Source of the DNA: Stercorarius parasiticus
Lineage: Eukaryota; Chordata; Aves; Charadriiformes; Stercorariidae
Length of the DNA stretch: 64,000 bases
Direction: 5' to 3'
NCBI GenBank assembly: GCA_013396915.1
Contig: VWZL01000683.1
Location: 49,338 to 113,337 of the forward strand
A model generated the notes under the pieces. It did not search any database. It was not told the origin of the DNA and saw nothing but the letters and a program-made list of their open reading frames with translations. The position numbers and the translations under genes are program-made. This document shows positions 1 through 12,343 of this stretch, one piece after another (the first letter of the stretch is position 1; each line of letters begins with the position of its first letter).

Positions 1-228
1 GCTGCACCAGAGGAGGTTTAGACTGGACACTAGAAGGCATTTCTTTACAGACAAAGTGATTGAGCACTGGAACAGGCTCCCTAAAGACATGGTCGATGCC
101 TTGAGCCTGTCAGTGTTTAAGAGGCATTTGGACAATGCCCTTAATAATATGCTTTGACTTTTGTTCTGCCCTGAATTGGTCAGGCAGTTGGACTAGATGA
201 TCACTGTAGGCCCCTTCCAACTGAGATT
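1..228 (+). mobile_element. CR1 LINE, 3' end (cut by window edge)
   Basis: This is the 3' end of a CR1 non-LTR retrotransposon in sense orientation. It holds the last codons of ORF2, a short 3' UTR and the typical CR1 ending (GGACTAGATGATC... then CCCCTTCCAACTGAGA) before a simple-repeat tail. The element continues to the left of the window, so its full length is unknown. The closing motif and tail identify CR1 with little doubt; the subfamily is uncertain. The tail is pentameric (TTCTA/TTCTC type) rather than the usual octamer ATTCTATG, which points to one of the subfamilies with a five-base tail. Confidence 0.93.
2..157 (+). pseudogene. CR1 ORF2 C-terminal remnant (reverse transcriptase protein)
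   Basis: About 51 codons of the C-terminal end of CR1 ORF2 (endonuclease/reverse transcriptase) can be read without a stop or frameshift to a TGA at 155-157. Recognisable blocks are FRLD near the start, EHWNRLP in the middle and SVFKRHLDNAL near the end, all typical of the conserved C-terminal tail of CR1 ORF2. The reading frame is intact only because the piece is short; with no promoter, 5' part or catalytic domain here it is a dead fragment, not a gene. Confidence 0.85.
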
Positions 229-297
229 ATTCTCTTCTCTTCTCTTCTCTTCTCTTCTCTTCTCTTCTCTTCTCTTCTCTTCTCTTCTCTTCTATTC
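229..297 (+). repeat. (TCTCT)n microsatellite, tail of CR1
   Basis: A nearly uninterrupted pentanucleotide repeat of about 13 TCTCT units directly continues the CR1 3' end and closes with TCTATTCTAA. The last units look like the ancestral TTCTA tail; the body is homogeneous TTCTC. It is a pure pyrimidine tract on the + strand and a likely length polymorphism. Confidence 0.95.
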
Positions 298-299
298 TA

Positions 300-3200
300 A
301 TTTGTTAAAATATTAAGAAGAAAAACTCCAAAACTAAACACCACCAATTTAGCAATGATCTCATATGGAATCCCAGAAATGAACCATTTTTAAATTATGA
401 TAATGTTATTTCTGTCAGTTTGATGTTTTAGCAAGCAATACACAGCAATCACAGACTGAAAGTTTCTTCCCAGCTAGATATGTGTCAGGGAGCAGCAGAA
501 ACAGGGCTGTTTCATGAGGGCAGGCAGCCCAGGAGCCAGAGTGACAGCACAGGTAAGTCAGTCATAGCCCAGACCATGATGCAGCCCCACATCATGAGCA
601 GAGTGAAGAATCAAGCTGGTGATAGCAAGAGTTACCATCGACAGTACAGAAACCATCAGCCTAGGCAAAGTAAGAAGTCAGGTCCAGGTAATCCAAACCA
701 TCGCAGTATGAGCAAGGCAATACAGTTAAACACAGGTACAACTGCAGTATAGCTCAGACCAGGACTGGAGTCATTGAACTGAGCTGAAATGTGTCTCTTG
801 GGCCACATAGAGAGAGAGGGAGGGGGTCCCAGGGTGAAATGGTCAGGGCCATTACAGCCATTACAGTGTACTCGTGGCCCTGACATCATCTTAGTGACTG
901 TTCTCTTTCATCAAAAGAGAGATACTAATAAAGGAATTAAATTGTTTAGCAATGCTTTGTGGTGTTTGACTGTATAATGCTCCTTTCTCAGACATTTCTA
1001 GTTCAATGTGCATTATCGTAATCAAAAATAAGAGCTGATCTTCATCTTCCTTCCGTTCTGTACATTCCTGTCACACTCATTCCTTGTGTGTTTTAATAGT
1101 TTGACAGTAGAGATATTTCCCCAGAAAGGAATGAGCTCAGAATCACCTAGAAATCAACTGTTGAGTACATGCTTATCTCCATAAATTATCTGAGACTCTA
1201 AGAACAGAACTAACAAGTATACCCACTAACGCATAACTGATTCCATGACTTCAAGAATATCTCAAAGATATTCTCTGTGTGCCAGAATGTTTCATTCTGA
1301 CAAAATGAGGACAAGGACAGGTGTGAGGATCTGCATAAACAGGTCAACCACAGAAACTGTAAGCATATACAATGTTTTTGATATTTATTTTTTTTAAGCT
1401 TCTTGAGATTTGCCCATATGTATCTCTGACATTGAGAGAATAATAAATAGGTGGCTCCACAGTGGGTATAATCTGTTATTTAAAAGTAACAGCAAAGTGT
1501 TTCTTTCAGGACGAGAAAATTAAGCTACTTCCTGCCATTTAGTGCAAAGTACCAGATATTTTTATTTCTTTTTCCATCAGCATCTGCAAAAATTTGGAAC
1601 TGATAAAACTTTCCAAGACAGACAGATTCCTGATACACTGAGTGAGAGGTTCTCATCAGCTTACACTGCAACATATTTTGGGATAAAAATAAACTGGTCA
1701 TTTTCTTCCTTTGTTCTCTCAGTAAGGGTGTTTCAAAAACACTAACACATTGTAACTGAAATCTTCAGTCTTGCCGAGTCCTCAGACATACTTTAGCACT
1801 TTTTTTTTCCCATACAGATACATAAAACTATGAAGCGTAATTCTTGTAGAAAGAAACAGATGATTCTCAAAACCTGTTAAGTTACTGAAAGGAGTCTCCT
1901 GGATTATAGGAACCTTTTTTCTGACAAGAAAATTTGAGCATCCATGGAAACTACCAAGTTGCTGATGACTTTTCATTCCCCTGCTGAGATAAAAGTGAAT
2001 TTTTCTTTACATAACACCTCAGCTACTGAGAGAGTGAACCCATTCTCTCAAGAATCATTTCTTGGAAAACGTGCTTTATTTCAAGACAGGAAAGTACCCT
2101 ATAAACAGCAGTGGTGTCTGGTGTAACACCTGTTGTAAGAGTAGAAGTTTTTAGTTCCCGGGCCACATCCACAGGTTGTGTATATAGCTAAATTTTAATG
2201 GTCACATTCTGTTTTCCACCACCTAAAACACTCATATTTTTTTCAGGCTTATGCTAGATTACTCAGACATCTGGCATCATGGGCCGAGCTACTACGCAGT
2301 AGTAACAAATAGCCATATACACAGAAACACTGGTTACTTTTGATGCAAATGTGCAAGTCATCTTGAATACTCTGGGCAAATAAGACTAATAGTCCCTGGA
2401 AGCTTCAGGTTGGGGTGGGTTTTCTGGGGGTTTGTTTTTTTTTTTTTTTATTTTTCTGAAGGTACTATCAGTTTTATTTTCATATGCACGAATGTTTAAC
2501 ATGCAATGAAGATAATGGTTGCTGAATATGTGTTTTGATTGTGTGTCCCTCCACTTCTGTCTAGAAAATAATAGACAAACATAGTAGTAGTTCTCACATC
2601 TGCATCAGCTGACTTCAGAAACTGAGGTGCTCACCCCAGTCACATGATCTGTGCCTTATTCTGGTGCCACATGTCCTTCTTTCCCAAATAGGGACACCAC
2701 CCTCATGCTTCCAAACCACCAAACAGGTACAAACTAGGACCCACGCTTCCTTTTTTTCAGCAGTCTAAGGTTCACTTCACCATAGAAAGTGTTTGCTCCT
2801 ATTTCATCCTATTGATACACAGTCAGACAGGTAGGTAGGTTCTGGATTAATTTGATAGGGTGCACAATCCTGATGTGACAAGGACAGACACTCCTTCTTG
2901 GTACAGCAATGACTTCATGGCCAGGTAAATTGACTATGAAAAAATATTTACCAGACAGCTATTATGTCAAAACTTTCTCTAAAATCATTTTATGCTTCAT
3001 GGGCTGTGGTTCAGTCTAGACATAATCAGAACAACTTTAAATGAATTCTCCCAGACATAGGTAGTAGTTTAATTTCATGAGCAGAGCAAGTTGCACACCC
3101 ACTAGTGCCTCTGCTGAAATACATACTGCCACTGCTAGACTAAACTCACTAACTGAACTAAACAGTTAAATACCATTAATTCAGCTGGAAATGGAGAAGA

Positions 3201-6200
3201 GCTGATATCCTTGTCAGTGTTTCAGATCAGAAAAATAAAATTAATTGCTCATGTGCTGTTATATCAAATGTGAATGTTAATTAGGTTCTCTAAACTGCAT
3301 GCGAATTAGTGATGTTTAAACTCATTTTAAGGAAGGTTAGAAATGAACTGATGAAACATACAGTTAGTTTGAAATAAAATCAGAATTGTTGGTCCAGCAT
3401 CACTCTGACTGATCAGTGTAACGATCAGTGTGGCTGAGACTCCAAATCTTTACTGGTTGAAAATACATTTTGTCTCTTGAAAGTATAACACTGCAACCTA
3501 ATGCTCTTGCTGCTAAACAGTTGTCTTTTCTTGTTTAATGGTGAATGGGGAGAAGAATTCTAATGCATCTGCTTTACAAGAAACATTAAAGGTTCAGAAG
3601 AAAGGATCTCTTCTATCCATCTCTTGATTAGTAAGGGAAAATAAAGCTTACAAAGACAGCTTCATCTGCATAACTTGAATTGCAGAGGTGACAACCTAGG
3701 AATCATCATCTCTCAGCATTAACCACGTTGTGAAAAAAATGTTAAAAAGTAGGGAAAAAGCTTTTATAGTAGAAGCGATCATACTCAAAATCTTTTCTCC
3801 AATGTCTCATGTTTTCCTGGTTTCCTGTCAGTAGTTGGAAGGTGTCTTTGCTGGAGTTCCAGAAATGAGAAATATGTGTTCTTCTTTGAAGGAAGACAGT
3901 AATAGGAATGAGCTTAGCCTTTAAATAAATCTGATACTGTTATAACACTGTTCAGTGGTGAAGCTTCTTGTCGCAACCAGAATTTCCTTGTACATAAACT
4001 GGAAAACAATTTGCTGAAATATATCTCAATAGTTTCCTGCTCAATACTACTGAAAATCCAATGGACATTTTTAGAAAAGCACGACAGAAATTACTGATCT
4101 TCAGATGAATATTAGAATGAATATTAGACCCCTCTTTGCTATGACATCAGTTATGCTCAGTATATTCAGAATGTATTTCCAAACTCCATTATAACTGCAT
4201 CAAAGATGCTGGTACTAAATGATGGCACTGATATCAATTGTTGCGTAAATTTTGGTAGTATAACACCTGAATTATCTAACAAACAGATTCCCAACTCTTA
4301 TCTGACTAAATGACAAGCTTTTTCTTTTGGACACTGTGTTTTCACATGTATGAAAGGTGACCATGATTCCAGCATGAATGAACTATATGTTACTTTCAAT
4401 TTCACAGGGAGTGTTGCTTTCATTTCCTTTGTTTTTGGAGGGGGAAAAAAAGTAGGCAAAGGAGAAAGTGAGAGAAAAAGGTGAGCTTGGAATTGAAAAT
4501 GACTGTTTAAAAGGAATCCCAACAAGGGAACTGGTGTGGCTTTTCTGCATTCTCTTCAGGAAAACAGTAGAGTTAATAATACATTTTGATAAGCTGACTT
4601 TTATTACAAATTATTTACTTATATCAAGTTTTCTGGCATTACCAAAAATAGTATTGAGGAAGAATGTTTATTTCAGATATATCTAAACCACGCAATCTGT
4701 GCACACTGAGTTACATGTACCAAGACAATCACTTTTCCCCTGCTAAAAATAGGGAGTGAATTTTTGACAAAGAAATACTTCCCAAAGGGCCAAAAATCAT
4801 CCTCTAAGTCTTATTTCACAGTCCATTACAGAGAAATAATACTGTTGCCAACAAGGTGTGGCCTGTCCCACTGTCTTCTACATCTTCTCCCAGCAGCAGC
4901 AGCTTAACTCTTTGTCAGTGCACATGGGAGACTTTGTTACTGCTCCTGTGAGTAGGAGGTTTAGAGTACATCTAATCCAAAACTCTCCTATAATCAGGAC
5001 CATGGCGAGTGAACAATTTGGCTTGTTGAACCAAATCATCTCTCTTTTCTGAGGGGGAGAAAGGCTGGAAATGAATTATCTCCGCCTAAGCTGTTCCAAT
5101 TTTTCCTAGGGGGTATGCAGTTCACACTTCTAGTTTTTTCTATCAGGTAGATTTCATGCACAATTTTCCCTATGATAATTTTATTTTTTCTATTGAAAGA
5201 CTTGTTATGGCAGAAAACTCCCAACCAGTTCCACCTGCAGTACACTACTCAGTGTAGTACTAATGCATTTTTACTCTGTTCTGCCTGAGAAGTCTGACTA
5301 GTTTAAGACTAAAGAATTTTAAGCAAAACATTTGAGTGATAATGCCAGTGCACCATTTACTGGCTGCCACTGCTGCTACCAGTAATAGCAGAGGCTATTG
5401 CTGGATAGAAACAGAGTTCTGCAAACAAATATGTAGCTGAGGCACACTCTTCTCCTTTAAAAAGGAAGGCAAAGACTGGCATGAGATTATACCACAACAG
5501 ATTTTAGTATTTCCTACTCAAAACATGTTCCTGTGTCAATAGGCCTGTTTCTTATCACTGTTGATATGCATATCCACATGTAAATATGTGGATATAATAC
5601 GGCAGCTGTGTTCATTACTAAAAGGTAAATAGGATCTTCCTTTTTGTTCGTTGAAGATAATAGTTAATTTGTGTCTAATCTAATATTTGTTTTGTTTCGT
5701 CCATCTACTTTTATTTAACCTGAAGAAACATTATACAACCAAAATTTTTGAAAAATCTTTTTCTGTTTTGTATCCGTCATGTCAATCCCATAAACACACT
5801 GTCTCTGACTGTCAGGAAGATTTTTTTTAAATAATTTGATTATTCTCTATACATCCTTATTTTGATAGAAAATTGGTCATAATCTTGTATGCCTAAGTAC
5901 CAAAATTAGATTTGTGCAATCGATGTAGTGAAAACAGTTATTTCCTCTTAGCTATCATTTTAGACATCTCCTCTGAAATCTCAAGAGATGTTCAGGTCTT
6001 TCACTGCTCAGCCAATGATATCTATGCAAACCACTGATTCTCCTAGAGCTGTATTTGTCCACTATTTTGAACACTGAAGCTGTTTGAACACTGACGCATT
6101 TTGAACACTCTTTGACTTAAATTATTCTGCTCCCTCCCTCCAAACCCAGACGTCAAACTGACAGTCAAATCAAATGGTCCAGTTTATTCTCACCTCTGAT

Positions 6201-6505
6201 CTAAAATACTGTTGCCTTTGTTGCATCACTTTAAGCAACGCATAAGTAGCTTTTAGCACCATCTAGCTAACTCCCAATGTAACATACTTCTCCAGTCTTG
6301 TAATTCCTTTTGGAAATGTTTTGAGTTCTTTTCTACAAACCTCACACATTGTTCATTTTTAGCTCTCTGTATGAAATTAATCTCACACATAAAGGCAGAA
6401 AACTTTCTCTGATGTGGTTGTAGGCTTATTTTACATGTGATAAAATGTATTTTAATAGAGAGCAGAAGGCTGGCTGGAAGGGCAAGCAACCGACTTCTGA
6501 CTATT
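300..6505. other. Unique AT-rich DNA, no gene seen
   Basis: No repeat family or exon was recognised. Small structures seen: a 10-bp GC-rich inverted repeat at 842-884 whose loop carries a CCATTACAG tandem duplication; a T run near 2428; a perfect 12-bp tandem duplication (ATGAATATTAGA twice) at 4105-4128; a 10-bp inverted repeat at 5570-5595; and three imperfect copies of a ~17-bp unit with core TTTGAACACT at 6064-6116. The stretch 480-780 is less AT-rich and holds a strong-looking donor-type CAGGTAAGT near 550, but no coding frame with recognisable content. Confidence 0.6.
842..884. repeat. Inverted repeat, 10-bp arms
   Basis: GTCAGGGCCA (842-851) is perfectly inverted as TGGCCCTGAC (875-884) around a 23-base loop. 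The arms are GC-rich against an AT-rich background. The loop includes two adjacent CCATTACAG copies sharing bases with the left arm. An inverted repeat of this size could still arise by chance in 64 kb. Confidence 0.7.
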
Positions 6506-6624
6506 AACTGACTTCTCTCAGAAAAAGTAGAAAATCAGAATTAAGTTATTTTGTAATTGGTCACTAGTTCAGATATGTGGTTGCTAATTTTGATGAAGAT
6601 CTGAATTTTAGATAGCTTGGATAA
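6506..6624 (+). repeat. Copy A of an unexplained ~118-bp duplicated segment
   Basis: This segment recurs in direct orientation at 7829-7948. By hand alignment the two copies agree at about 90% of positions with one single-base gap; most differences are transitions. Shared blocks include AGAAAAAGTAGAAAATCAG and GGTTGCTAATTTTGATGA. The flanks do not match, so it is not a simple 1.3-kb tandem duplication. It could be a low-copy dispersed repeat or a local segmental copy. Confidence 0.85.
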
Positions 6625-7828
6625 GTAAGAGGATCACACAGGCTTCGTATTGTAGTACGGGTTCTTTGTGGTGGGTGCTGCACTGGCTATTCGGACTGCC
6701 ACTACCCTTTTCAGTTGATTCCAATGAGACAGCTCTTCAACATGAAATGGATTTGCAGTTTCATTCTGATAGTTACACAGTACAATAAATTTTTCAATGA
6801 AATCTATAGGAACTTAGAAAGGTGTTGAAACGAAGCTGAAAATACTTTATGATTAATTTTTCATTTTGTTGTTTATACCTATGATATGTAAGAGAAATTA
6901 CATTAAAATTGTTTGCTATGTCCCATAAGAAAAGAGCACAAGTAAGAGCAAAGAAGCTTTTTTAAGCAGTGAGTAGACCAGCAAGTGTGTTTTCTTCAAG
7001 GATAACTGCATTTCTCCTTTTCTTGTAATTTTTTTCCTTTCCTTCCTCAACTCACTATACAAATGTTATCTTTACAGTGCCTAGAAGTTCCTACAAGATT
7101 CTAGTTTTACCCTGTATATCAGAGACCTGCAAAAGCTTTCTGCTCCCAAGGTAATAAACCGCTGTATGTGCTGAAACTGCCTCTTTCGGTCTCCTAATTG
7201 TGTTTTCATTTTGTGCACCTCTGCCATCAAGCAATATGCAACTGGAGTGCTTGAACAGTAACTCCATTTCATTTGCATAGTGTCAGGGGCATAATACAGT
7301 TTTCACATGGAAAATGCAGAAAACCTGAACATTAAGGGACCCAAGTTGCTTATAGATAAAGACATTAAAGTTTCAATAACATGTAAATTCTGAAATCATA
7401 AACCGCCTGTTAGAGAAAAATGATGATTGTGGCAAAATGAATGCTATTAGCTAGAAGTAACAATTAGATTTAATATTTATAACTGAGTTAATGTAGGATT
7501 TGTAGTTTTCCAATAATCCAGTTGGTACTGCATTAGTAAAGGAATGCTGTGAATTTATCTGTTTTTTTCTCTTGCATTAAATGAATAAAATACACTAATC
7601 AGAAGAAAATGAATTGATAACACATACCAAAGTAACCAGATATTTTTCTTCTATTCACCACAATTACACAGCAAGTATAATTCTGAAAAAGGACAAAACT
7701 TAAAATATAAGGTAGTTCCAAAATTTAACAGAATTTTCCCAAGAAAATTATTTATACACTCAAAAAGGTAGGAATTTTCAGCTTCTTAAAGTAGATTTTA
7801 TTGTATTTAATAATGCCTAAAACATTTC
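6625..7828. other. Unique AT-rich DNA between the two duplicated copies
   Basis: This 1.2-kb spacer has no recognisable repeat or exon. It is AT-rich with short A and T runs. Nothing in it resembles the duplicated segment on either side. Confidence 0.55.
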
Positions 7829-7948
7829 AACTGACTTCTTTTAGAAAAAGTAGAAAATCAGAATTAAGTTACTTTGTAAGTGTTCGTTAGTTCAGATACT
7901 ATGGTTGCTAATTTTGATGAGGACCTGAATTTTAGATAGCATGGATAA
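7829..7948 (+). repeat. Copy B of an unexplained ~118-bp duplicated segment
   Basis: Direct-orientation partner of the segment at 6506-6624, about 1.32 kb away. It carries one extra base after TTCAGATA relative to copy A, and the greatest divergence is in a short block around TGTTCGTTAG. No target-site duplication or poly-A tail flanks either copy, so a retrotransposed origin is not supported by what is visible. Confidence 0.85.
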
Positions 7949-10900
7949 ACAGTCAGGATTAATACAACTAATGTGTCTAATTTTATTCTATTATTGTGAT
8001 ATATAAAATGTCTTGGTTTTTTATAGAGTTTAGTAACGTTAAAAGGTAGTTGGATGAGTTTTTGGTTTTTTTTTTCTGTTTCTTTTTCTATTTTAGTTTG
8101 GTTCTGAAACCCACACTTTTTCAATTACTGACTAAGATACCTTGAATTAAGGCTGACAATTATTTCCAGAAATCAGGAATTTGGCCCCATTGGGTAATTT
8201 ACGGCATTGACTTCCCCTATAACTCACCAAGCAGGGTTCATCTGAAAGATATTGAATGTTACTACAGAGTATGTAATGTATTTGTAATATTCTAGTTGTT
8301 TTGGATTGGTCACCCTAACATGGAGAAAAAGAAATCTGCTGGTTTTTTGTTCTGTACCCACTTTTCCCATTACAGGGATCATTTGCTCCCATTGGGAGCA
8401 AGGCATTTCATAATTCAATTCATTAAGATGCATTAACTAATTGTATCCATTCTCTTGCAGTTAATTAAACTAAATCAAGTCAATTATACTTTTCTATCTC
8501 TGTCTTTTCTTTTGCCTAATCTAAATTGGACAAAATGAACCTTAGCTGGAAAATAAAAAAGAGAAAGCATTCCCTATAGCAAAAGTTGAAGACCTAATAT
8601 CATAGTGTGAAGATAGTTTAATGTCAAAGTGATAGAAAAGACTTTTAATCTCATTTACCTATTATAAAGATTGATTATCTGGTGTTTGTTGTGGTTGTGG
8701 GGTGGTTTAGTTTGTTTGTTTGGTCTTTTTTTAATTCAGAACATGGTGACATCCTTCCAAGAAATGGACACTGATGTACATTTCATTTAAGAATTTCAAC
8801 ATAACACAGCCATGGTATAAAGCTGTCATGAGACAGCGCTCATTTGAGCAGCTAGCATTTTTTCCTGATGTCAAATAATCACCGGATTCCTGTTGAAATG
8901 GGAAAAAAACAAACAAAAAATTTTACCTAAACATCTCTTCTTAAAGAATAGTCTATATAAAATTTTCAGATTAGCTACTGGGAAATAATAAAATTAATCG
9001 TTTAAATTAATGATACCCTGCCCTTCCTTCTTCCTCCATCTTTATTTTCTCCATACTCTATTTTTTGTAGAGTTATTTTTCTGCTACTACATTGATGTCA
9101 GAAAAATAAATTTGGGAAGAAGTTCATGGCAATAAAATGGAACATTTCCAGAAGTAGTACTCCACAATTAAAAACACAAAAAACGTTTCTGAGCTGTGGA
9201 GACCACTGAGGATCACAACAGAAGGTAAAAAATTTTTCTTCACCTCGCTTTTTTTTCCTCTCTGTTAACTACAGTTATGCATGTGAACATTAAAAATGAG
9301 CAACACTAGGGTTACTTCTGAGTGGTGTTGGATTAGTCTAATTCATAACCACAGATGACCTGTGAATTCTTTCTGTGTTTATTTTCCCTTGGTACAAATA
9401 TGCAGCAAGAAAAGACCAAAAACCTAAGGGTATGAAGATAAGAAACACTTTCTGTGAATCATGTCACTAAAATGCTCTCATTTCAAGCCCAAAGCAATTT
9501 GCAGTATATAGCATTTAATCTGGTCATGACAGTTTGGGGATTTCACAGAGATTAAAAGTTTTCTGCTTTACTATCATTTTACCACCTCTTTGTTCCCTAC
9601 AAAATGAAAACTCAGCCTTGTCTGTCTTGAAGTTGTACCTTTTCGGTGAGGTATAATAGCTGCCAAATGAAATATTTCGCATCCCCTTCACCCTCTGCCC
9701 TTGGATTCAGACGTGATAATGTACTTTTAAAAAAGGTTACTATCAATGAAGAGATGGTATGGGGAAAGGGATCCAGGATGTTGATTTAGACAGGTGTCTT
9801 CTTTTTCATGCTTTTCTGTTGCATTGGTTTTCATTTTTTGTCCTATCAGAGAACCCCTTTCTTCATACAGCTGACAACTGACTTCAGTTCTTCTATAGGT
9901 GACTTGTCATAAGATCTACTTTTCTGTCCTATCTGTATATTTCAACCTCCAAGGTTCTATAGCTCCCTGTCATACTTCATTGACTGTATCTTCTCAATAG
10001 ATTTCGAGACCTAGGTTCCTAAAATTGCTTTTCATTAAGAACAATGGTCTTAGGAACTTTTCAATTAATTCAATTTTTTCACAGTCCCTTTAATTTACCT
10101 AAACTGACCTCATGAAACCTGAGATGTGAGGAACTTAATGGCTAAATTAATTGAGAAACATGCATTTGTTCTGATAAAAGCTGCAAGAATGTTTTCTTTA
10201 CATCATTTCAGTTTTGATTCTTATCCTGTTTCTTTCCATGAAAACTTCAAACTGTGTGTCAACATCAAGAACATGTCAAGTAGCTGAGAAAGCATTAACC
10301 TGTCTTCATAGTGGAGTGAAAACTGTATTTCACTTTTTTTTTTCTAGACAGCTATTACTACATTAAACATTAATCAAAGATTTCTACTTTTTAATTTAAT
10401 GAACTGAGATTTGTCTGCTACTGTATCTGGTCAGAAAAGGTCTACTTACCCATATTTTCAAGTTTTTCTTCTGCTTATAAGGACATTGCCCATGAGTTAG
10501 AATATATCTCCAAAGGGGAATAAAGATGGCCTTTTGGTTTTCCCTCTTCAAACACTCCATTACTCTTTTGTATATGAACTACTCTGCCCTAAAACACTTT
10601 AGAGTTTATCTTGATTTGCTAAAACCAGGAGTAACACTGACCAGTCTCATTATTGATTGTAACACAGAACTCCCTACACTGGAGAGAGTGCACTAAAATC
10701 AAAGGATGGTGAGAAAAACTTGTGTTTATCAAAGCACACAGTATCTTACGGTAGCAGGGTTACTAGCTGGTGTGTCCAGATAAGGCTATGCACTGGAAAA
10801 GGATAGCCACTCTGATCCCAAAAGATTGCTTTCAACAGGAAATGTAGCATTTCTCATTCAGTGACATTGTGCATTGAAACCTTCTCAAAGCCAGGAAAAG

Positions 10901-11730
10901 TGTGTGGCAAAATAGTAGCTTCTGCATCTAGACCTCTTTCTGACTGCAATTTTAATTTTACTTTACATCAGAGGGCTGGAACAACCTCACATGGCAGAAG
11001 GTGCCTCCGTAGGTACCCTCTGTGCTGCAGTAGTTCAAAAGATATGTTCTGTTAATAAAATACGTCTTCTCTTAAAGAGCACTCAAGCTACCAGGGATGT
11101 TTTTTTTTAAAAACAAGCAGCAAACCACAAGATATCTGGCCTTACTACTTTTTTCTCCTCCTTAAACAAGTACAGATGCAACAGTTCATATTGTCTTCAA
11201 ATCGATCTTTCAAACCTCAGCTGTTTTATTTGCTCTAAGATGGTTCTCCTTCCTTCTCACAAAGAAGAAGTATAACTAAAGAGGTGGAAAAAAATCTGGA
11301 AATGTATCTTGGTCCTAGCCATTACTAAATTACTATTTCATCGATATGATGGTATTTGAGGCAAACAAAAATCAGAGAGTATATAGATGAAAGAACAGCA
11401 GTAATTATTTGTTGACCTTGCTACATTAATAATATAGACTACCAGAGACCTCTGAAATAAAAGTTTTAACAATGGAGTGTATAAAAAATTCTCATTAACC
11501 ATCAAGAATCTCAAATATTGGACAAAAGCAAAATCAAACTCTTAGCTTATGTGCTGTGTCTTCTGAATATTTTACCTATTGTTATCTATATATTAGAGAA
11601 TACAAACCAAAAAAATAACTTTCCTTGAGTAATATTTGAAGTAGAAGGTAGCACCTTGCAAAAGCGTATCTTTAGGATATGGCAGCTCCATAGAAGCCAT
11701 TCTTGAATTTTTATGCTATAACCAACTCTG
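7949..11730. other. Unique AT-rich DNA, no gene seen
   Basis: No transposon or exon was recognised. A 9-bp perfect inverted repeat with a one-base loop (TTGCTCCCA/TGGGAGCAA) lies at 8383-8401. Several short T-rich and A-rich runs occur (8066, 8726, 10330, 11100). Open frames here are short and lack protein-like composition. Confidence 0.55.
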
Positions 11731-11875
11731 TCTTCCTCCTTCTCTTTCTCCTTCTCTTCCTTCTTTTTCCTTTAATTTTCCTTTTCCTTTCTTTTTTCTT
11801 TTTTCTTATATTTTTTCCTTTTTTATTTTTTCTTTTCCTTTAATTTTCCTTTCTTCTTTCTTCCTTTCTTTTCCT
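11731..11875 (+). repeat. Pyrimidine-rich (TC)n tract
   Basis: About 145 bases are almost wholly C and T on the + strand, interrupted by a few A residues. It contains an internal direct repeat of TTCCTTTAATTTTCCTTT around 11768 and 11837, suggesting growth by local duplication. Such homopurine/homopyrimidine DNA can form triplex structures in vitro; no function is visible here. Confidence 0.9.
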
Positions 11876-12343
11876 ATGATTTAATGTTGTGGGTTTTTTT
11901 TCTAAAATAAACAAAGCATGAACCCAAAGTGTTGTGGGAAACCAAAAGATGTAAAAAAAAAAGCGATGTAATATTGACTAATGAAATGATGACAAAGTAG
12001 AAAAAAGAGAAAAACATTCTGCCCCAAGGGTGCCACCCTGAGGAGTGTTCTCTTCAGCATCTTTCAGATCTTTCTGTTGGTTTAGCCAACAGAAGTTAGT
12101 CAATAATTTTGTATAACAGATAGGAATAGTATATATAAACATATGATATAAACAGTAGAAAAACACAGATGGATTTTAACTAGAGAAACAATAGAAAACA
12201 AGTGCAAACATCTTGTAATCACGTGAAGAAGTAGGTGATGGATTCATGTTTTAGATGACTGCCTGCTTCATCAAGAAATTTATTTCCCACATTAGATGTC
12301 TTGACCTAAGATGAGAAGATGCCATCCCACTGTTTTCACACTC
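11876..12343. other. Unique DNA upstream of the LTR
   Basis: Nothing recognisable apart from a 9-bp inverted repeat (TTCTGTTGG/CCAACAGAA, 5-base loop) at 12072-12094, which is short enough to be chance. Confidence 0.5.

Noticed and set aside
480..752. 90-codon + strand frame with a donor-like CAGGTAAGT inside
   Set aside because: Low-complexity Gln/Ser-rich translation, no family resemblance, no second exon evident; kept only as a composition oddity.
5570..5595. 10-bp inverted repeat ATATCCACAT/ATGTGGATAT
   Set aside because: About one such repeat is expected by chance in 64 kb of AT-rich DNA.
8383..8401. 9-bp inverted repeat with one-base loop
   Set aside because: Several 8-9 bp short-loop repeats are expected by chance in a window this size (another at 12072-12094).
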